Origin: Solirubrobacteraceae bacterium | GTDB lineage: Bacteria; Actinomycetota; Thermoleophilia; Solirubrobacterales; Solirubrobacteraceae | DNA length: 7,608 nucleotides | Assembly (NCBI GenBank): GCA_016462625.1 | Contig: JAEMSV010000147.1 | Coordinates: 1-7,608, forward strand | Direction of reading: 5' to 3' | In this document: positions 7,605 to 7,608 of the stretch, piece after piece | Numbering within the stretch: position 1 is the stretch's first letter | Layout of the letters: every line of letters begins with the position of its first letter | The notes under the pieces: model-generated | What the model saw: the letters and a program-made list of their open reading frames with translations, nothing else | Database searches by the model: none | What the model was told of the DNA's origin: nothing | Made by a program: the position numbers and the translations under genes

Positions 7605-7608
7605 GGCG

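Overview
The window is high-GC DNA with strong G/C preference at third codon positions. Its gene content includes an adenosylcobalamin-dependent ribonucleotide reductase with an actinobacterial-type cysteine tail, a SAM-IV-type riboswitch and TANNNT-type -10 hexamers. This points to an actinobacterium. A deep-branching lineage such as Thermoleophilia/Solirubrobacterales is my guess, not something the sequence proves. I see no tRNA, rRNA, CRISPR array, insertion sequence or phage gene.

Left part, + strand. The window opens inside the last 85 codons of a single-pass membrane protein. A 264-base gap follows. It holds a short structured repeat just after that stop codon, an inverted repeat, a likely -10 box and a roughly 130-nt leader able to form two nested hairpins. 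Then comes nrdJ (525-3494), the class II ribonucleotide reductase. Directly after its stop codon a second copy of the same repeat leads into a strong terminator hairpin (3558-3584). Next is a TTG-started secreted protein (3638-4510) with an actinobacterial N-terminal domain and an aegerolysin-like C-terminal domain. It overlaps the next gene tail-to-tail by 17 bases.

Right part, - strand. An apparent operon reads leftward: promoter (about 7131), SAM-IV-type riboswitch (7100-6984), a translational expression platform, a SufS-like cysteine desulfurase (6949-5597), a possible 47-residue ORF (5593-5450) and a class I SAM-dependent methyltransferase (5453-4494). The possible ORF overlaps the methyltransferase start by ATGA. 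The riboswitch would make expression of a sulfur-transfer enzyme, and perhaps of the co-transcribed methyltransferase, fall when S-adenosylmethionine is plentiful. The 3' strand of the aptamer pseudoknot shares bases with an anti-sequestor hairpin, and its alternative partner covers the Shine-Dalgarno. This gives a readable on/off mechanism.

Right end. A 35-residue, probably leaderless membrane microprotein (7268-7375, +) converges on a 73-residue helical hypothetical protein (7383-7604, -). The 318-base gap between the desulfurase and the microprotein is mostly riboswitch, promoter and a perfect 9-bp inverted repeat.

The features most worth a second look are the SAM-IV switch and its operon, the repeat placed after two consecutive stop codons, and the structured nrdJ leader.
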